Shown here: piece after piece, positions 46,331 to 57,909 of the stretch | Numbering within the stretch: the first letter of the stretch is position 1 | Layout of the letters: every line of letters starts with the position of its first letter | Assembly: GCA_000469685.2 (NCBI GenBank) | Contig: LS997562.1 | Coordinates: 26,136,076 to 26,200,075, forward strand | DNA: 64,000 nucleotides | Direction of reading: 5' to 3' | From: Haemonchus contortus | Lineage: Eukaryota; Nematoda; Chromadorea; Rhabditida; Trichostrongylidae | Program-made: the position numbers and the translations under genes | The notes under the pieces: model-generated | What the model was told of the DNA's origin: nothing | The model's database searches: none | Seen by the model: the letters and a program-made list of their open reading frames with translations, nothing else

Positions 46331-46637
46331 GCGATAAACTCACACTTTTTTTACTACGTTCCGAAGAGTAATTATCGGGCCATTAAGCTTGATTTAGAGG
46401 ACTTGATTTCGTACATGACTTTGTCGTATTCCACGCTTCTCCAGAATCGTTTGCTTATATCCTCCCGAATATAACGAAAGACGGCCCGTACTTCTTCTGG
46501 TTCCATTCTCTGTAGGATTCCTGTCGTAGGAAGTCGTATCGTCACAAATCTCGAGCGATTCTGCGATTTAGTCCCTGTTCCTCTTTTTCATTGATTTGAC
46601 CTTTCTCAAAATCGGATAGTCTCTTTTCTTTACCCAT
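46320..46637 (-). pseudogene. Tc1-like transposase N-terminal fragment
   Basis: The minus strand starts MGKEKRLSDFEKGQINEKEE followed by QGLNRRIARDL, matching the first DNA-binding helix-turn-helix of Tc1/Tc3-like transposases (LTxFExGQI...EQGxSxRxIA). The frame then stops. The following bases in another frame (TGRLSLYSG...) may be the second helix-turn-helix. The DDE catalytic domain is absent, and a LINE fragment abuts it downstream. Confidence 0.65.
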
Positions 46638-46649
46638 TACCTGAAAAAC

Positions 46650-48835
46650 TTGACCCATATTAAGCAATTGTGTGAGGTGAAAATGAAAAACGAAGAGTAA
46701 ATATGAGGTGGAAAAATTGGTGAAATTCATGAGCCGCTGTATCATACGCCACGCAGCATATACACACATATGTCCTTTCGGACTTTGCTCTAAAATCCAT
46801 TCTCAGAATCTGTGATACGATCTTCCATGTGGTGCGGGATTTTATCTAGCGTACATCGGGGACGGGTCATTGCACCAGTAATGAATAATGTAAGGTAATG
46901 AGGTCGCAGGCGTGGCATGAGGACCTTTACTAGCCGCTCTTTTTCGGCTGCAGAATCTAAAATTCCCATATGGTTTGGAGAGATATGGACAAAACTTTGG
47001 CCTGGGCGTACTTTGGCCATAAATCCGGGCAACGTGTTCTTCATCGCTTACGCTACCAGAGCCCCGTTTTTCCTTACCTTATCGAAGGGTTTTTACAAGG
47101 ATGGGTCCGGGGTCGGCATTTTTTTCCGATAATTCGGCAAAACTTGGGAGGCCTGCAAAAAATTTCGCACCTCCCATTGATTATCTATAGACCGCTTTTG
47201 CTACAAGAAATATCGGATAACATCTTCTGCGAGATACTGTACAGTCCTTATACTTACTTATTCTTACCAATATATTCATGTGCATATATAAAGAATTGTT
47301 CCAAGTTCAATAACATCCCCATATCTGCTACAACACTACGAAGATTTTCAATAATAGGCATTATCAGCAGTATAATTCATTACTCAGATTTGCTCTTCGT
47401 TTAGTTATACTTAACAAAGAACTTCAGTTGTTTCTTCGTCCACTAACCCCAAACCACTGATGAGCCTCACCGAGAGGGGGGGGGGTTGATGGTCCGCCTA
47501 CTGCAGAGGGAAAACTAGCCATTTTCCACTCTGTTGTCGTAATTTTGTTGTGGTTTCCTTATCGTTTGGTAAGTTTCGTTGATATCAGTCCGTAACACCA
47601 TAGTCATTGACTCTGATTCATTGCTTTTCCCTGTACAAAAAGCGTATGTGTCATGTAAATATTTCACCTTTCACTCGGCTCAACTGTTTACTCGAAATTG
47701 GGAACGACGAGAGAGAAGATGTGTCTGTCACAATTCATTACTAAACATAAGAGATGAAATGCAAAAATGGACCGAGCAGAACAGAAGGTCGAGACCAGCT
47801 GATGGTACGTACCAACAGTGTACTGGGTTGAAAAGGTTGGAAAAATCTTTCTTAGAATAGGCATGGTCTCATCCATAGACTGGGAACCCGGACCAGATCA
47901 ATGCACTACCACGCGTGCCATTGTATTCCGGGTATTGTGCATCACCTGTTGCTCAATGCGTCGCTACAAGGTGAGCCAAAATCGAGCTCGAGCTCAAATG
48001 GGCAGCGGTGTCGTGGGTATATACGAAGAAAGCTCGTAACTAATAGTACGAGTACATTGGCAGCCTTGAAGAATATGACGCTATGATTTTATACCTAGTA
48101 GATTTCATCACCACAATCGAAACGTACTGCAAATTCCAAGACGGAAGAGATGAAAACGGAAGAGAGCAGTTGTATCGGTCTGTGTGAGTGACTTCAATCA
48201 CTTCAGTCTTATCGATGATTCACTACAGCTATTTTTAAACCAAATAATCGAAAGTTGGTGTGACTACTTTTCGGCTAGCGTGTGCCTCTAAGTATATAAC
48301 TCACAAGTGATAAGTGAACGAGAAGAGCATCTACCAGAGTGTGATCTGAATAAGCAATTTCAATATGAGAAATATGCCCATTCATTTACTTGCATTTACT
48401 TGCATCTATTCAGTTCCCAATTTATGATCGTCTTATGCCGCAATGGATTTGTGGGTCAACATTCTTCGCTAGAGCTGGTCCGGTAACAGTGGACTTCTTC
48501 AAGAAGGTACATTGATTTTAGAATAAATCTCAAAATTCTACATTAATAAGGATATTGTAACATTTTCGAGTATCGATCCAATAGATATTGACCCGTCCAA
48601 ATCAATGAGAGATGTCGTTCGTTCCAAATCTTCTATGGCGCGGATAACGATAGGGATATGGGAACAGAATTTCTGCGGTAATTCAAACGCAGGTCCAAGA
48701 CGAATGAAATAGAAACAGAGAAAGGTCTCACACCAAAAATTCCCATATAGCGCGCTATATAAATGCATATGGATTTGATTTCGATTTAAGAAAGACCTTT
48801 AATACTTTGATACTTTTAACACAGCAGCGGCAAAT
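46650..48835. other. Intergenic, nothing recognised
   Basis: Open frames of 60-144 codons lack domains. A 10-base G run lies at 47476-47485. Confidence 0.3.
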
Positions 48836-48841
48836 GACGCC

Positions 48842-49240
48842 CTAGACAACAAGGGTTGTCGCGGATGCGACGGTGGCCGCTGGGCGCACCGCGCGCGCCC
48901 CGGCCCATCTTTGCTCGGCCGCCACAACGCGGCGCGTACGTGGGCGCGTTGTGCGCGTTCCTTCGCATAGCCTAGTCAGTCGGCACTCCTCATGCACCGC
49001 GACCGGCTGGCTGTCGGCTGCTGGTCGGTATAGCCGGGCAACGCTGTGAAGGTGCCTATAAGGCACCGGAGCGCCAGCGTAAGCCCGACCGGTATCCGAG
49101 CACCCCTCTCCGAGGGCGTGCAGTCGTCACCTGTCGGATACCGAGGAGGAAGGAAGGCAAGAAGACCGCCGAGGCCAATGGGGGCCTGGAATGGACAGCT
49201 GAAGGAGCTTGCCTTGAAGGAAGCCTGAAGATCGAGGGAT
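48842..49240. other. GC-rich island, possible retroelement 5' region
   Basis: Base composition jumps well above the surrounding DNA, with CGCGCGC, GGCGCG and repeated CCGAC/GGTATC-type short inverted pieces. TGGAATGGACAGCTGAAGG here resembles GGGAATGGACAGCTGCGTAG at 58313-58332, which hints at a dispersed element. No protein domain is recognised. Confidence 0.4.
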
Positions 49241-49489
49241 AGGTGAGTGTCGCGCTTTGTACATATGTTGTATATATTGCGTCATTGCCATAGTTGATAT
49301 GTTTTATCTTTGTTAATCACTTTCTACTCTTGTGATACTTTATGGCTCTGGCCCACATGTTCTTCCCTATAGTGTAGTTCCTTATCTGGCGTTTCGTAGT
49401 CATAGTATATTTCGTAGTTAGAATAACAAACCAGTGTTCCTTACTTTTGTACTTGCCGTTGTAAGTAGGAGAGGTAGGGCACTTCGGTT

Positions 49490-49870
49490 GTCGCAACGGG
49501 AGAAGTAGGTTATGTCGCCGCGTTCACACAGCTGGTCCCTGTGATGGGGGCAGGGATCCCGTCGCGGAGTCTAGGCTCGGTCGCCGTGGCAAGGTCGGTT
49601 GGACCTTCCCCAGCCAACACCCCTTGGTCCTCGGGGTTGGTCCGCCCTCCTGTCACGGGGCGCAGGTAGGGCGTGGTGGTCCGGTGAGCGAGGAGGTTTG
49701 TGGGCTCCAGTACCACCGATGTCGATCGCGCCCAAAGGGTGGCCATGAACCGCGACAAGGGTGTTCCTACTCAGTAACAAGGATGCTTAGTGAACTGTAC
49801 AACAGGACCGTACTGCAAGGACGCCCTTGTCAAGAGGGGTTTGACAGGGTGATATCGTCTCGTCCAAGTT
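49490..49870. other. Second GC-rich island
   Basis: It is GC-rich with open frames on both strands, as expected from composition alone. The segment between the two islands is AT-rich and ordinary. Both islands could be pieces of one inserted element; identity unknown. Confidence 0.35.
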
Positions 49871-50289
49871 TTTTATAGTGTTCTCAGGGATCGTGCGTCA
49901 AGAGAAAACATGGGATTGGAGGTAGCTAATTACATTATCTCCCACTTGTGAACAACGTTGTTCCTATAACACCGAACATTGAGCAGGCGGATGAATGTTG
50001 CCCTAATTCGGCGATGCATGTGTAAAGATCAGTTACGACTAAGCCTAAAGGCACAGTTCACGATAAAAATGTCCCCATAGAATAAATTTCGTCCCTTTCC
50101 CCACCTATACCACTCGTGCTCCTATAACGTCGAAAAATCTTGGATAGGGCGCAATAAGAGTAATAAGGGTCAGTAGGGATCACATGATAGGGACTATTGT
50201 GGACAGTTGTCAAGTCAGCTTGGCTCGCTTTGGGAAAATACAAGGTGAACAAAAGTACGTTTCCTGACCCTCTGCACTATGCTAACTTC

Positions 50290-51190
50290 AAATCTGGATG
50301 ATCAGCAGAATTCTCAAGTCGTCGAGTGAAACTGTACTTGGAGAGAATGCGCTGTCTGAACGCTCAGGCAAGGGTTAGTTCAAGTACTTTCGTGGAATAG
50401 ACGTCAACCTTTAACATTCAGCCCGAGTTGGATGACGATCCGAAGTCGACAACGACAACATAGGCCAAACTAAGCGTGAACAGCGCGAACCTTGAATGTT
50501 ACCTTCATCGCTGATCACTTTTACCGGATGGTTAAGATGCACAAATTGGCACCGTAGGCACCCATTGACTTGAACGAAAGCAATCGTTCGCGACGCACAA
50601 AGGTGGCCACTTAATTGCTGTGGTACAGATGCACAAATGACTGGCTGCGGTCGCTTGTCAGAGAAGACGAGAAGTGGTGTTCGTATGCCAATATCAAGTA
50701 CCGCCGAGACGGATGACAAGGGGAGCAGCCTGAGCACCTGAGGGTCATAATATGTGTCTGATAAAGCCGCAAGTGAATCATTAAATACAACTTCTCCTGC
50801 GCAACATTACCTTTAAAGGAGATCTCATCTAGCAGCTGGAACTGCTGCTACCGAATGTTGTCATTACACGGACCTGTACTACCAGCAGCTACATAAACTT
50901 CCTGCTCAAATTGTAGAAAATTGTTCGAATCATGGCACGATCTGACTATTACATGACAACGCCCAAACAACCGCAATAGTGACTCGTCGGAAGCCGCTCG
51001 ACTTTATACTCTAGCTTTTCTTGACGCTTTCTACTGCCATGCAAGGAAAAAGTTTGCCGTTGTAACTGACATGGATCAGTGGTTGAGCAACTTCTCAAGT
51101 AAAAGCCGGAACACTCTTACGCACTCTTAAGGAATCCAAACTTGCCTGAAAGAGTTATAGAACGAGATGATGTCTCATTGTTTTTTCAAG
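50290..51190 (+). pseudogene. Second dead mariner-type transposase
   Basis: Three-frame reading of the plus strand gives pieces in mariner order: ENALSERS and a DVNL...RSEVDNDNI segment (linker after the first helix-turn-helix); a block with EDEKWCSYANIKYRRDG (first catalytic Asp region, TGDEKW in active elements); LYYQQLHKLPAQ; LLHDNAQTTAIVTRRKPLDF (second catalytic Asp); the third-Asp region deleted; and KKFAVVTDMDQWLSNFSSK with a GIQ-type tail. The pieces are in different frames with many stops. It belongs to a different lineage from the copy at 30 kb (HDNA is retained here). Confidence 0.75.
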
Positions 51191-51194
51191 CTAA

Positions 51195-51341
51195 TCAAAC
51201 TGGGGCTTTCAGGACAACGTAATATGTGTTCAGAAGGCATTATCGTCAAGATCCCTCCAAAGAGTTCTCCGCGCCTCTAGAAGGAGACGGAAGGGTGATC
51301 TTCTAACCAAATATTATATTGTCGCGAAAGCCCCAGTTTGA
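51195..51341. repeat. Short element with 16-bp perfect inverted ends
   Basis: TCAAACTGGGGCTTTC (51195-51210) is the exact reverse complement of 51326-51341. It lies directly after the mariner remnant and may be a small MITE or a remnant of its terminal repeat. Confidence 0.7.
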
Positions 51342-51344
51342 TGA

Positions 51345-53040
51345 CCTGTGGAATACATTGAATTAATGTTCGGGACTAGTGAGCCTATCATTGCCTTGTG
51401 GGAGAAGTAATTGCCTTCCATCTGTTGTTTTAGTCAACCTTGGCTCTACAAATGGGGTGGAGGAGGGGGGGGGGGTTCCGTTTTTAAGGCAGAATTCTGA
51501 AGTTTGTGATAAGATTCGACTTCGTAGCTCGTCTTTATACAAAAAAACCTACTGATTTGTGGGGAACAGATTTAGCAAAGCCGTGCTTTTCCCGTGTACT
51601 AAAGAAAAGTAGGTGCTAAAGTTTTTGTGGTCGGTCTGATCATGTTGTCTGGAATGAAAATTATTTGAGTTACCTCATTCATATAGTTGTAAGGGATTGA
51701 ATTGCCCTATAACCAGGCAGTTTTTGGTTTTTATTACATAAAATCGGGTAAAAAACAAAACGCACTCCAAGCTTAGACGCGACTTCCAGGTGGCACATTT
51801 GATGACGCGTCGTCAATCTCCCGATTCGTCGATTATGACTTACTTATGTGGCGCAAAGTACTACAAATGCGCCACCCTACCACGATGGTTAGTTTAAATT
51901 TACGTATGTTTGTACGACACAACGATAGTATTAAACTGACTGCGATTATTCGGTTATAATTCCATTTTGAGAGCAGCTTATGAGAATGTGTTCATGCATA
52001 CTGGCAGACTCGTTATGTTTTACGATATCAATCTCTTTCTTTTGTATACCATCCATGGATATTACGTTCACTGACTATTAGAGTGTCGTTCGGAAATTAG
52101 TCAGTCACAGCAGATAAAGTTCAGTGGGAAAGCTGATGGGCCCTGAATCGACAAATGGAAGGTACAGGACCATGGGACTGATGGCGAGGCGGTCAGGAGA
52201 TAGCGTCGTGAGATGGAACTCCTCTCGCAGGTGACTGCGACCCTCTGCGTTCCCAACAAATTTGAGGTAAACAGCATGAGGGAAATAATGGAAGTTTTCG
52301 TGCAGATTCCTGCAAATAAAGCGAAGAAATGCGCCTGATTTGAAGGATTTTAGAGCTTGAAAAGGTATCGAGTGGGTGTTCGCACGGGGTTATCACAGAA
52401 TTGGCATGGAAAGGATATTTGGACCAGCTATGAGCTGAAATAATTGCGTAAGCACTGGCTACAGTGATCCAAATAATCGGAACTGACTCCTTTCGTAGGC
52501 ATTAATAATTTCAGCTCGGTCGCCAGTCGGTACTTTGCACGTCGATGACTTGTGCCATAGTGTTCGTGTCCATAGCGAACAGGCAAAAAGAACAGTTTTG
52601 AGTTGAAAAATTCCATTATACGAGGGCAAGTGAGAGGGTCATGTTTACATTTCTAAGGGAGATATCATAGCATAGAAATTTTTCTCTCGAAGTAAGAAAA
52701 AGTCGCCTGATCGCATGGTCTGTATGGATGAGTGTACAGGCGAGCGTACTATTCTTCATCGGGACACTATTGAATGGTGTACTCATGTAAGAGATACTCG
52801 GACGTCCTGACGCCGGCGTCCGGGCAGAATATGGAGGCGCCCACAGTCGCCATGGGTCACTATTTGTTCGAAAGCTCAACCTTCACTATTCCCTGGAAAT
52901 TCAATCTATGTGTTTGCTGTATCTGGTGCATCATCAACTCTTTGACGACAATGCGGCTCACACTTGAATCGCGCTGTCTCAAATGTTAAGGATGCACCAA
53001 ATACAATGTAGCACGTAGGTTGAACAGGAATAAACAAAAA
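51345..53040. other. Intergenic, nothing recognised
   Basis: An 11-base G run lies at 51465-51475. No gene or RNA was recognised. Confidence 0.3.
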
Positions 53041-53046
53041 GTCAAC

Positions 53047-53107
53047 CAATGAGAAGAGTGCGGCTCACAGTTGAATCGTTCAACTATAAGCCGCACTCTT
53101 CTTATTG
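53047..53107. repeat. Imperfect 29-bp hairpin
   Basis: 53047-53075 and 53079-53107 are inverted copies with three transition mismatches and loop TCG. The arms contain AGAAGAGTGCGGCT. A related AATGCGGCTCACACTTGAA lies at 52950-52968, so it may be the end of a larger repeat. Confidence 0.8.
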
Positions 53108-53440
53108 TTTACAGTTTTGATTATTTTTTCCTAAAGTTTTTTGTACTTAATAAACCCACAATTTTTAATAATTGTAAACAAAAATGAGCTAAAGAAAATT
53201 TTATTAATTTTTGCAGACTACAAACAAATTCTGTCATTCTGCTGATCATTGCACTTTTTGTACATTTCTTGGAAATAGTCGATGCAAAATGAGTTTCCCA
53301 TCTGGTGCACTTAGTAATGGCTCACCTTGTATTGCTAGAAACGTAAACATGCCCAAAGTATCGATATAGTTGATCGTAACAAAAACATCCGAACTGCGTT
53401 TATTGTTTTCTAGAGCTCTTCACGAGGTTTGTAAATGAGC

Positions 53441-53490
53441 TTTATTAGGCTGACGTTTCGACGGGGTCGCCTTCTTCAGAGCCTGAAAGG
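53441..53490 (-). ncRNA. Hammerhead ribozyme motif, copy A
   Basis: On the minus strand: CTTT-c-AGGCT (stem I 5'), CTGAAGA core, A, GGCG-ACCC-CGTC (stem II with one G-U pair), GAA, ACGT (2-bp loopless stem III), C (cleavage site), AGCCT-aat-AAAG (stem I 3'). The core is intact. Confidence 0.75.
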
Positions 53491-53714
53491 ATCATTACAA
53501 TTTGTGACTATCCGGCCAAACGCCTCCACTGCCCTTCTGAAGTTCGAGACCCCCAGAGCACGCAAGTGATTAGAGGAGAACTACCCACCGTAACTTTTGG
53601 ATTCCCCGAAACCACCCAGTAACCGACGATTCTTATCCATCTGATCCAAATCCAGTCTCGAACTTCAGAAGGGCAGTGGAGGCGTTTGGTCGGACAGTCA
53701 CAAATTGTAATGAT

Positions 53715-53765
53715 CCTTTCAGGCTTTGAAGAAGGCGACAGCGCCGAAACGTCAGTCTAATAAAG
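53715..53765 (+). ncRNA. Hammerhead ribozyme motif, copy B (core mutated)
   Basis: It has the same layout, but the first core base is T (TTGAAGA) and the stem I 3' strand reads AGTCT. Stem II is GGCG-ACAG-CGCC. It is probably inactive. Confidence 0.65.
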
Positions 53766-53854
53766 CTCATTTGCAAACCTCGTGAAGAGTTCTAGAAAGT
53801 AATAAACACAGTATACAACTATACCGAGGTTCACAGAAAGCCGTACTTGGAACT

Positions 53855-54705
53855 TTATCCGAACTGCATCCCGAGCCCTCCTTCCAGGCTGCGGCCTGTT
53901 GCTGGTTAGCAGACTCTTTCATTTTCCAGACGTCATTCAGTGTCACTCATTTTGAGGTATTTAAGTCCTTTTTTCTTCACTATTCCATTGTATATCTTCC
54001 AGGAGGTTACCAATGCTGTCTGTGTCATCAGATGGGAGAAAATTCTGAGATACAACTCAATACTTCTCCTCACAAATTGAGTATAAGCAGACATTTGGTC
54101 GCTTTGAACAACAAATTCCATAACTTTATTGAAATCTTCGACTAATTGCGATTTGCCGTTGGGAATGATGACCAACATGTTTCGTAGAAATAATGAGTGA
54201 ATGGCGTTTATTCTCACGGATCAGCCACTGAATCCTTCCTTCCTTGAGGGCTACACACCTGCGTAGATCTAGGTTCTCCATGGGTAACCATCTTTACAGA
54301 CTGAGCTTAAGAGATTTTATTTCATAATTGCGCAGGTTGGAAGGGATGTATTGCCCAAAGAAGTGGTGGTACTAATGACTCATACATGCAAATTTCTTTT
54401 TTCGATCTGTAAACTTCGCACACTAGGCAGTTCGCGTTGAACAGAACAAAGGAACTATTTGCACAGCGTCTTGCCATCAAATTTATTATTATCGACGAAG
54501 TGATAAGAGTTTGATAGGTGCTCAAATCACGTGTCACTTTCTCAGTAATCGAGTGCCCACCACTTGCAAGTCTGGTGCTCCCAGCTCATGCACCTGCACT
54601 ACTCCTGTTTGTATGCAAAATCTGATGAATTTGTTGACTTCCCAGGGTAAGTATCATGAAAATAAGGAACTCTCTTCCCAATGACGCTCTCTGATGCTCC
54701 TCCTC
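53855..54705. other. Intergenic, nothing recognised
   Basis: A 94-codon minus frame (53933-54217) and others have no recognised domain. Confidence 0.3.
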
Positions 54706-54712
54706 TCTATTA

Positions 54713-55282
54713 GGTTGATGCATAATTACTGCGAATTTTTTACCCAAGTTTCCACTTAAAGAAACCAGTAGGAATATTTAGCAAAGTCATTTCCAAATAA
54801 TCACTCGGGAACGCGTCCACCATCTATGTCAAGCTCTGCTTCTCATTTGCTGAGCAGTCGAAATCCATAGGCGAAGAGGTTTCGATTTTCGGAAGCGGCC
54901 CACGCCTTGACTTAGGCCATCAAGACTTCCATTCGTCGAAAGTTGTGTTCGCCAGCCAATTTTTCGACGGGAGATTGACGTGATAAGCCATAGGAGTTTC
55001 CGTTGGTGAATATGGCAACGTAGAAGTAAAAGCAAGATTCCATCCCCTATTCGGCTTTGGCTGATTGTTCTATCACCGAGGAGTTCGTTGAGATCAGATT
55101 GTGCCACCCTCGGACCTTTCTCGAATTAATAGAGCATAATGTGGCGTATACGGAGATTACTTTTTCGACATATCTCTATTAGGAAAGCAAGAAGATTGTT
55201 CCCACTGAATACCGAATTCAATATCCAAATTGTATCGAGAGAAAATAACCCGCGAGAAATCCGCAATAATTAAGCATCAACC
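54713..55282. mobile_element. Non-autonomous mariner with Hsmar1/cecropia-like ends
   Basis: The left end GGTTGATGCATAATTACTGC (54713) and the right end (CGCAATAATTAAGCATCAACC, to 55282) are inverted copies with two or three mismatches, and both are flanked by TA. The consensus resembles mariner ends of the Hsmar1/cecropia type (GGTTGGTGCAAAAGTAATTG). The 570-base length is under half of a full element. The minus-strand interior (open at 54829-55107) shows no clear transposase motif. Confidence 0.75.
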
Positions 55283-55289
55283 TATTATT

Positions 55290-57490
55290 TAGTTCTTCAA
55301 AAACCAGTGGAAGCATTTTTCCTTCAAAATATGGTTCGCAAATATCAACTGGTCCATGGCAACTATCATGTGGATTAAATTGTCGAGTGAATACCACGTC
55401 ATCGTAAACTTCTGCATCACCAATTCATCCGTCTTCACTCTCGCTGCCTGATACAGGTGAATACTCATTGGTATCAGATACCCTATCCTCAAGTAGGATC
55501 AAGGCTCCTCTATATCATCATGGTATTCGACCAATAAGCTTTCATACCACTCGCCGAATCATCTACTGTAGGCTCCTCCATTTTTGACTACTAAAGCTAT
55601 GTTGAGTATGAAAGTAGGATTATCGAGAGTAGATTACTTGTAACACCCCAATTTATACCTATTTGGAACTGAACAATAAAAAAAGTTTGAAAAAAAGCAG
55701 AGCTTGTTTATACTTGAAAAAAGAACCAACCGTGGGACAGCACGGCTCAACGTTGAGCCGCGAAAGCGGATATCTTAAAACGTCCCTCTCCAGGCATGCA
55801 AAAAGGTGTTGTGCTGTCGTCAGAGGGTTGACGATACCGTCATAACACTTAGGTATGTATGTACGTCGACCCTAACGGTTTTGAAAGTCGCCGCGGAACC
55901 ACAGGCCGTGGGAATTCGGGCAGAAGTTCCGCTATCCGTCTCATGCTGAGAGAGCTAGGTAGTCTTTTCTACCGTAAACAGTACCTTTGGGGATTAACAA
56001 GAGGTAAAACATGTTCATCGTAAGCTGAAATTTTCTGGAGCAGATATCGTGGAATCTCTGTGATTTACAGGAAGCTCTTCACATCTGATTTATGCCTGTA
56101 CTACGATTAACCTCTAAAAATGACAATTACCACGTCTCTTGCCCTTTGAATCACAGTCCCTTATAGCATCCCACAATGACTCCTGAAGACATAGCTCCTA
56201 CAACAATGTAGAGAACATCATCGTTATACTCTGAAGGAGATTGGATGCTCGAAGAATTCACTTCGACACTTCGAAACGGTTTAAAAAGAATTTCATTTGT
56301 GAGATTATGAAACTAAGAATGCAGTGCCATGAACGCAACACACACTTCAGCATCATTTAGAACACTAGTTGATGTCGCTGCTTGGAGCTCCACTGTCTCG
56401 CAGCTGCTAAATATATTTTAATACTCATAAATCACCGCCATTACATTTATCGCACAATTCTTCACGCTTACCTGACTGTTCCTGCAATTACCATTAATAG
56501 TGAGGTCTTTTGGAAAACCATTTAATTCTGGCGACTTCCATCGAACAACGAAATCAGAAGGTGGTTGGGTGCGCAATCTCACCAAATTGTAAATTAATGG
56601 GATCTATACAATTCCGAAGAATTTCCGAAGAATTTTGATCCGCAGTGCAAAAAACGTTCAGCAGGTGATTTTATAGGATTGTGTCGTCGTCAAATTTCTT
56701 CATGGGCAATCGGAACATCACACCCATCATCATCCAGGTTTGTGATCTTTTTATTTCTCGACCTAATGAGTTTCTAACTTGCTGGGGTAAAGTATAAGAT
56801 TATCTGCATAGAGACGGATTCATCGAAATGTCATCTCAGCGTATCAATTCACGCCGGACCGCGCATATCACCTGGCGAGCATAAAACTCACGAGTGTGCG
56901 GCGTTTTGCTCAACACGGTTACATGGGCATAGGATCTTGTGAATGAAAGGCGACCCCAATTTGCCGCGCATGGAAGCTAGTAAAAATTATGTTTTCTAAA
57001 ATTATGCGTACTTCCGTTATACTACGGGACAAGATGTAGCTGAAGGTGCATAATTATTGCACAAGTCGGACTGCCTTTCTACAGTCAAGTTTCCACTCCG
57101 ATGGATTCAATTCTCTTGTTGGTTTACTCGCGAAAGGTCCTATTCATCGATAGGTATCTTGCTTAGTCGTCCAATCCTCTGTACAGTACCTACTGATGTT
57201 GCTGAATAATAATGAAAACAATATCGAAGATAACGCGATCATCGCATATGGTTTTTCTTTTCATAGTTGTTCGTCTCAAACAGAGCCGTAGATGGCTGGC
57301 CACGGAAGAAGGGCGACATTCATAGAAGGTTCTAGGAAGACAAAAACAGATTGAAATATTACGCTCTTTGGTGGCACAGTAAAGGTCTGGCACTGGTACA
57401 TGGTGTGGTAGAAAGGATGTGTGGTCTTAAAGTGTGTGGCAAAATGGGATGCTAAAAAAGCAAGGATTTCTGGAAGGCAAACGTCACTAG
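55290..57490. other. Intergenic with one dispersed repeat
   Basis: 55743-55760 is a perfect 18-base palindrome (CGGCTCAACGTTGAGCCG). 55905-55985 repeats the block at 43757-43830. Nothing else was recognised. Confidence 0.4.
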
Positions 57491-57716
57491 ATCTTGCCTA
57501 GTCGCTCTTTGTCAGTTGCCTTCGATTCCTGTACACTATTTTCTATGATCAATTCAGATCCCACTGAGACAAATTTCGCATCACCCTCACAGGGCAAGGA
57601 CACCACTGTGGATATGAAAATCGTAACGAACGCAGTGACTTCGCCTTATATGGTCCCTTATCAGCCCTTACCAGCTATGGTCGGTGTCGCGACGAGCGTT
57701 CACTATACGGGGCACG

Positions 57717-57873
57717 ACGATGAAAAGAAGTTGTGGGGGTTTGAACGCCGCCGTAACCTCCGAGAAGAGCACAAGGGTACTGCGCTTGCCACTGTCGCTT
57801 TGCCACGGTGTTGGCGGTCCTCTTCCTTGTGCGGTGCCCCTTGGTGTTGTCTGCGTCCCTGCGATCCAGTTAC
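57717..57873. repeat. Dispersed repeat, copy 2 (partner at 13707-13863)
   Basis: The blocks match those at 13.7 kb. A 134-codon plus frame (57494-57898) covers it, but part of that frame is repeat and no domain is visible. Confidence 0.55.
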
Positions 57874-57909
57874 AACAACCTCATGGCCCAGCGCTTAAAT
57901 ATGACCCTG

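Larger units (their letters stand above)
53393..53852. mobile_element. Penelope-like element terminal repeats, inverted pair without coding sequence
   Basis: 53393-53530 and the reverse complement of 53665-53812 match closely over their length, from the CTAGAGCTCTTCACGAGG ends through the hammerhead segment to the CGCCTCCACTGCCCTTCTGA block. The non-palindromic centre (about 53555-53655) matches the 3' non-coding part of the elements at 60.7 and 63.2 kb. 53824-53852 matches, inverted, the flank at 60553 and 62974. It is a PLE remnant made only of pseudo-LTR-like ends facing each other. Confidence 0.8.

Noticed and set aside
57494..57898. 134-codon plus frame as a gene
   Set aside because: Part overlaps a dispersed repeat with a copy at 13.7 kb, there is no ATG at the frame start, and no domain is visible.
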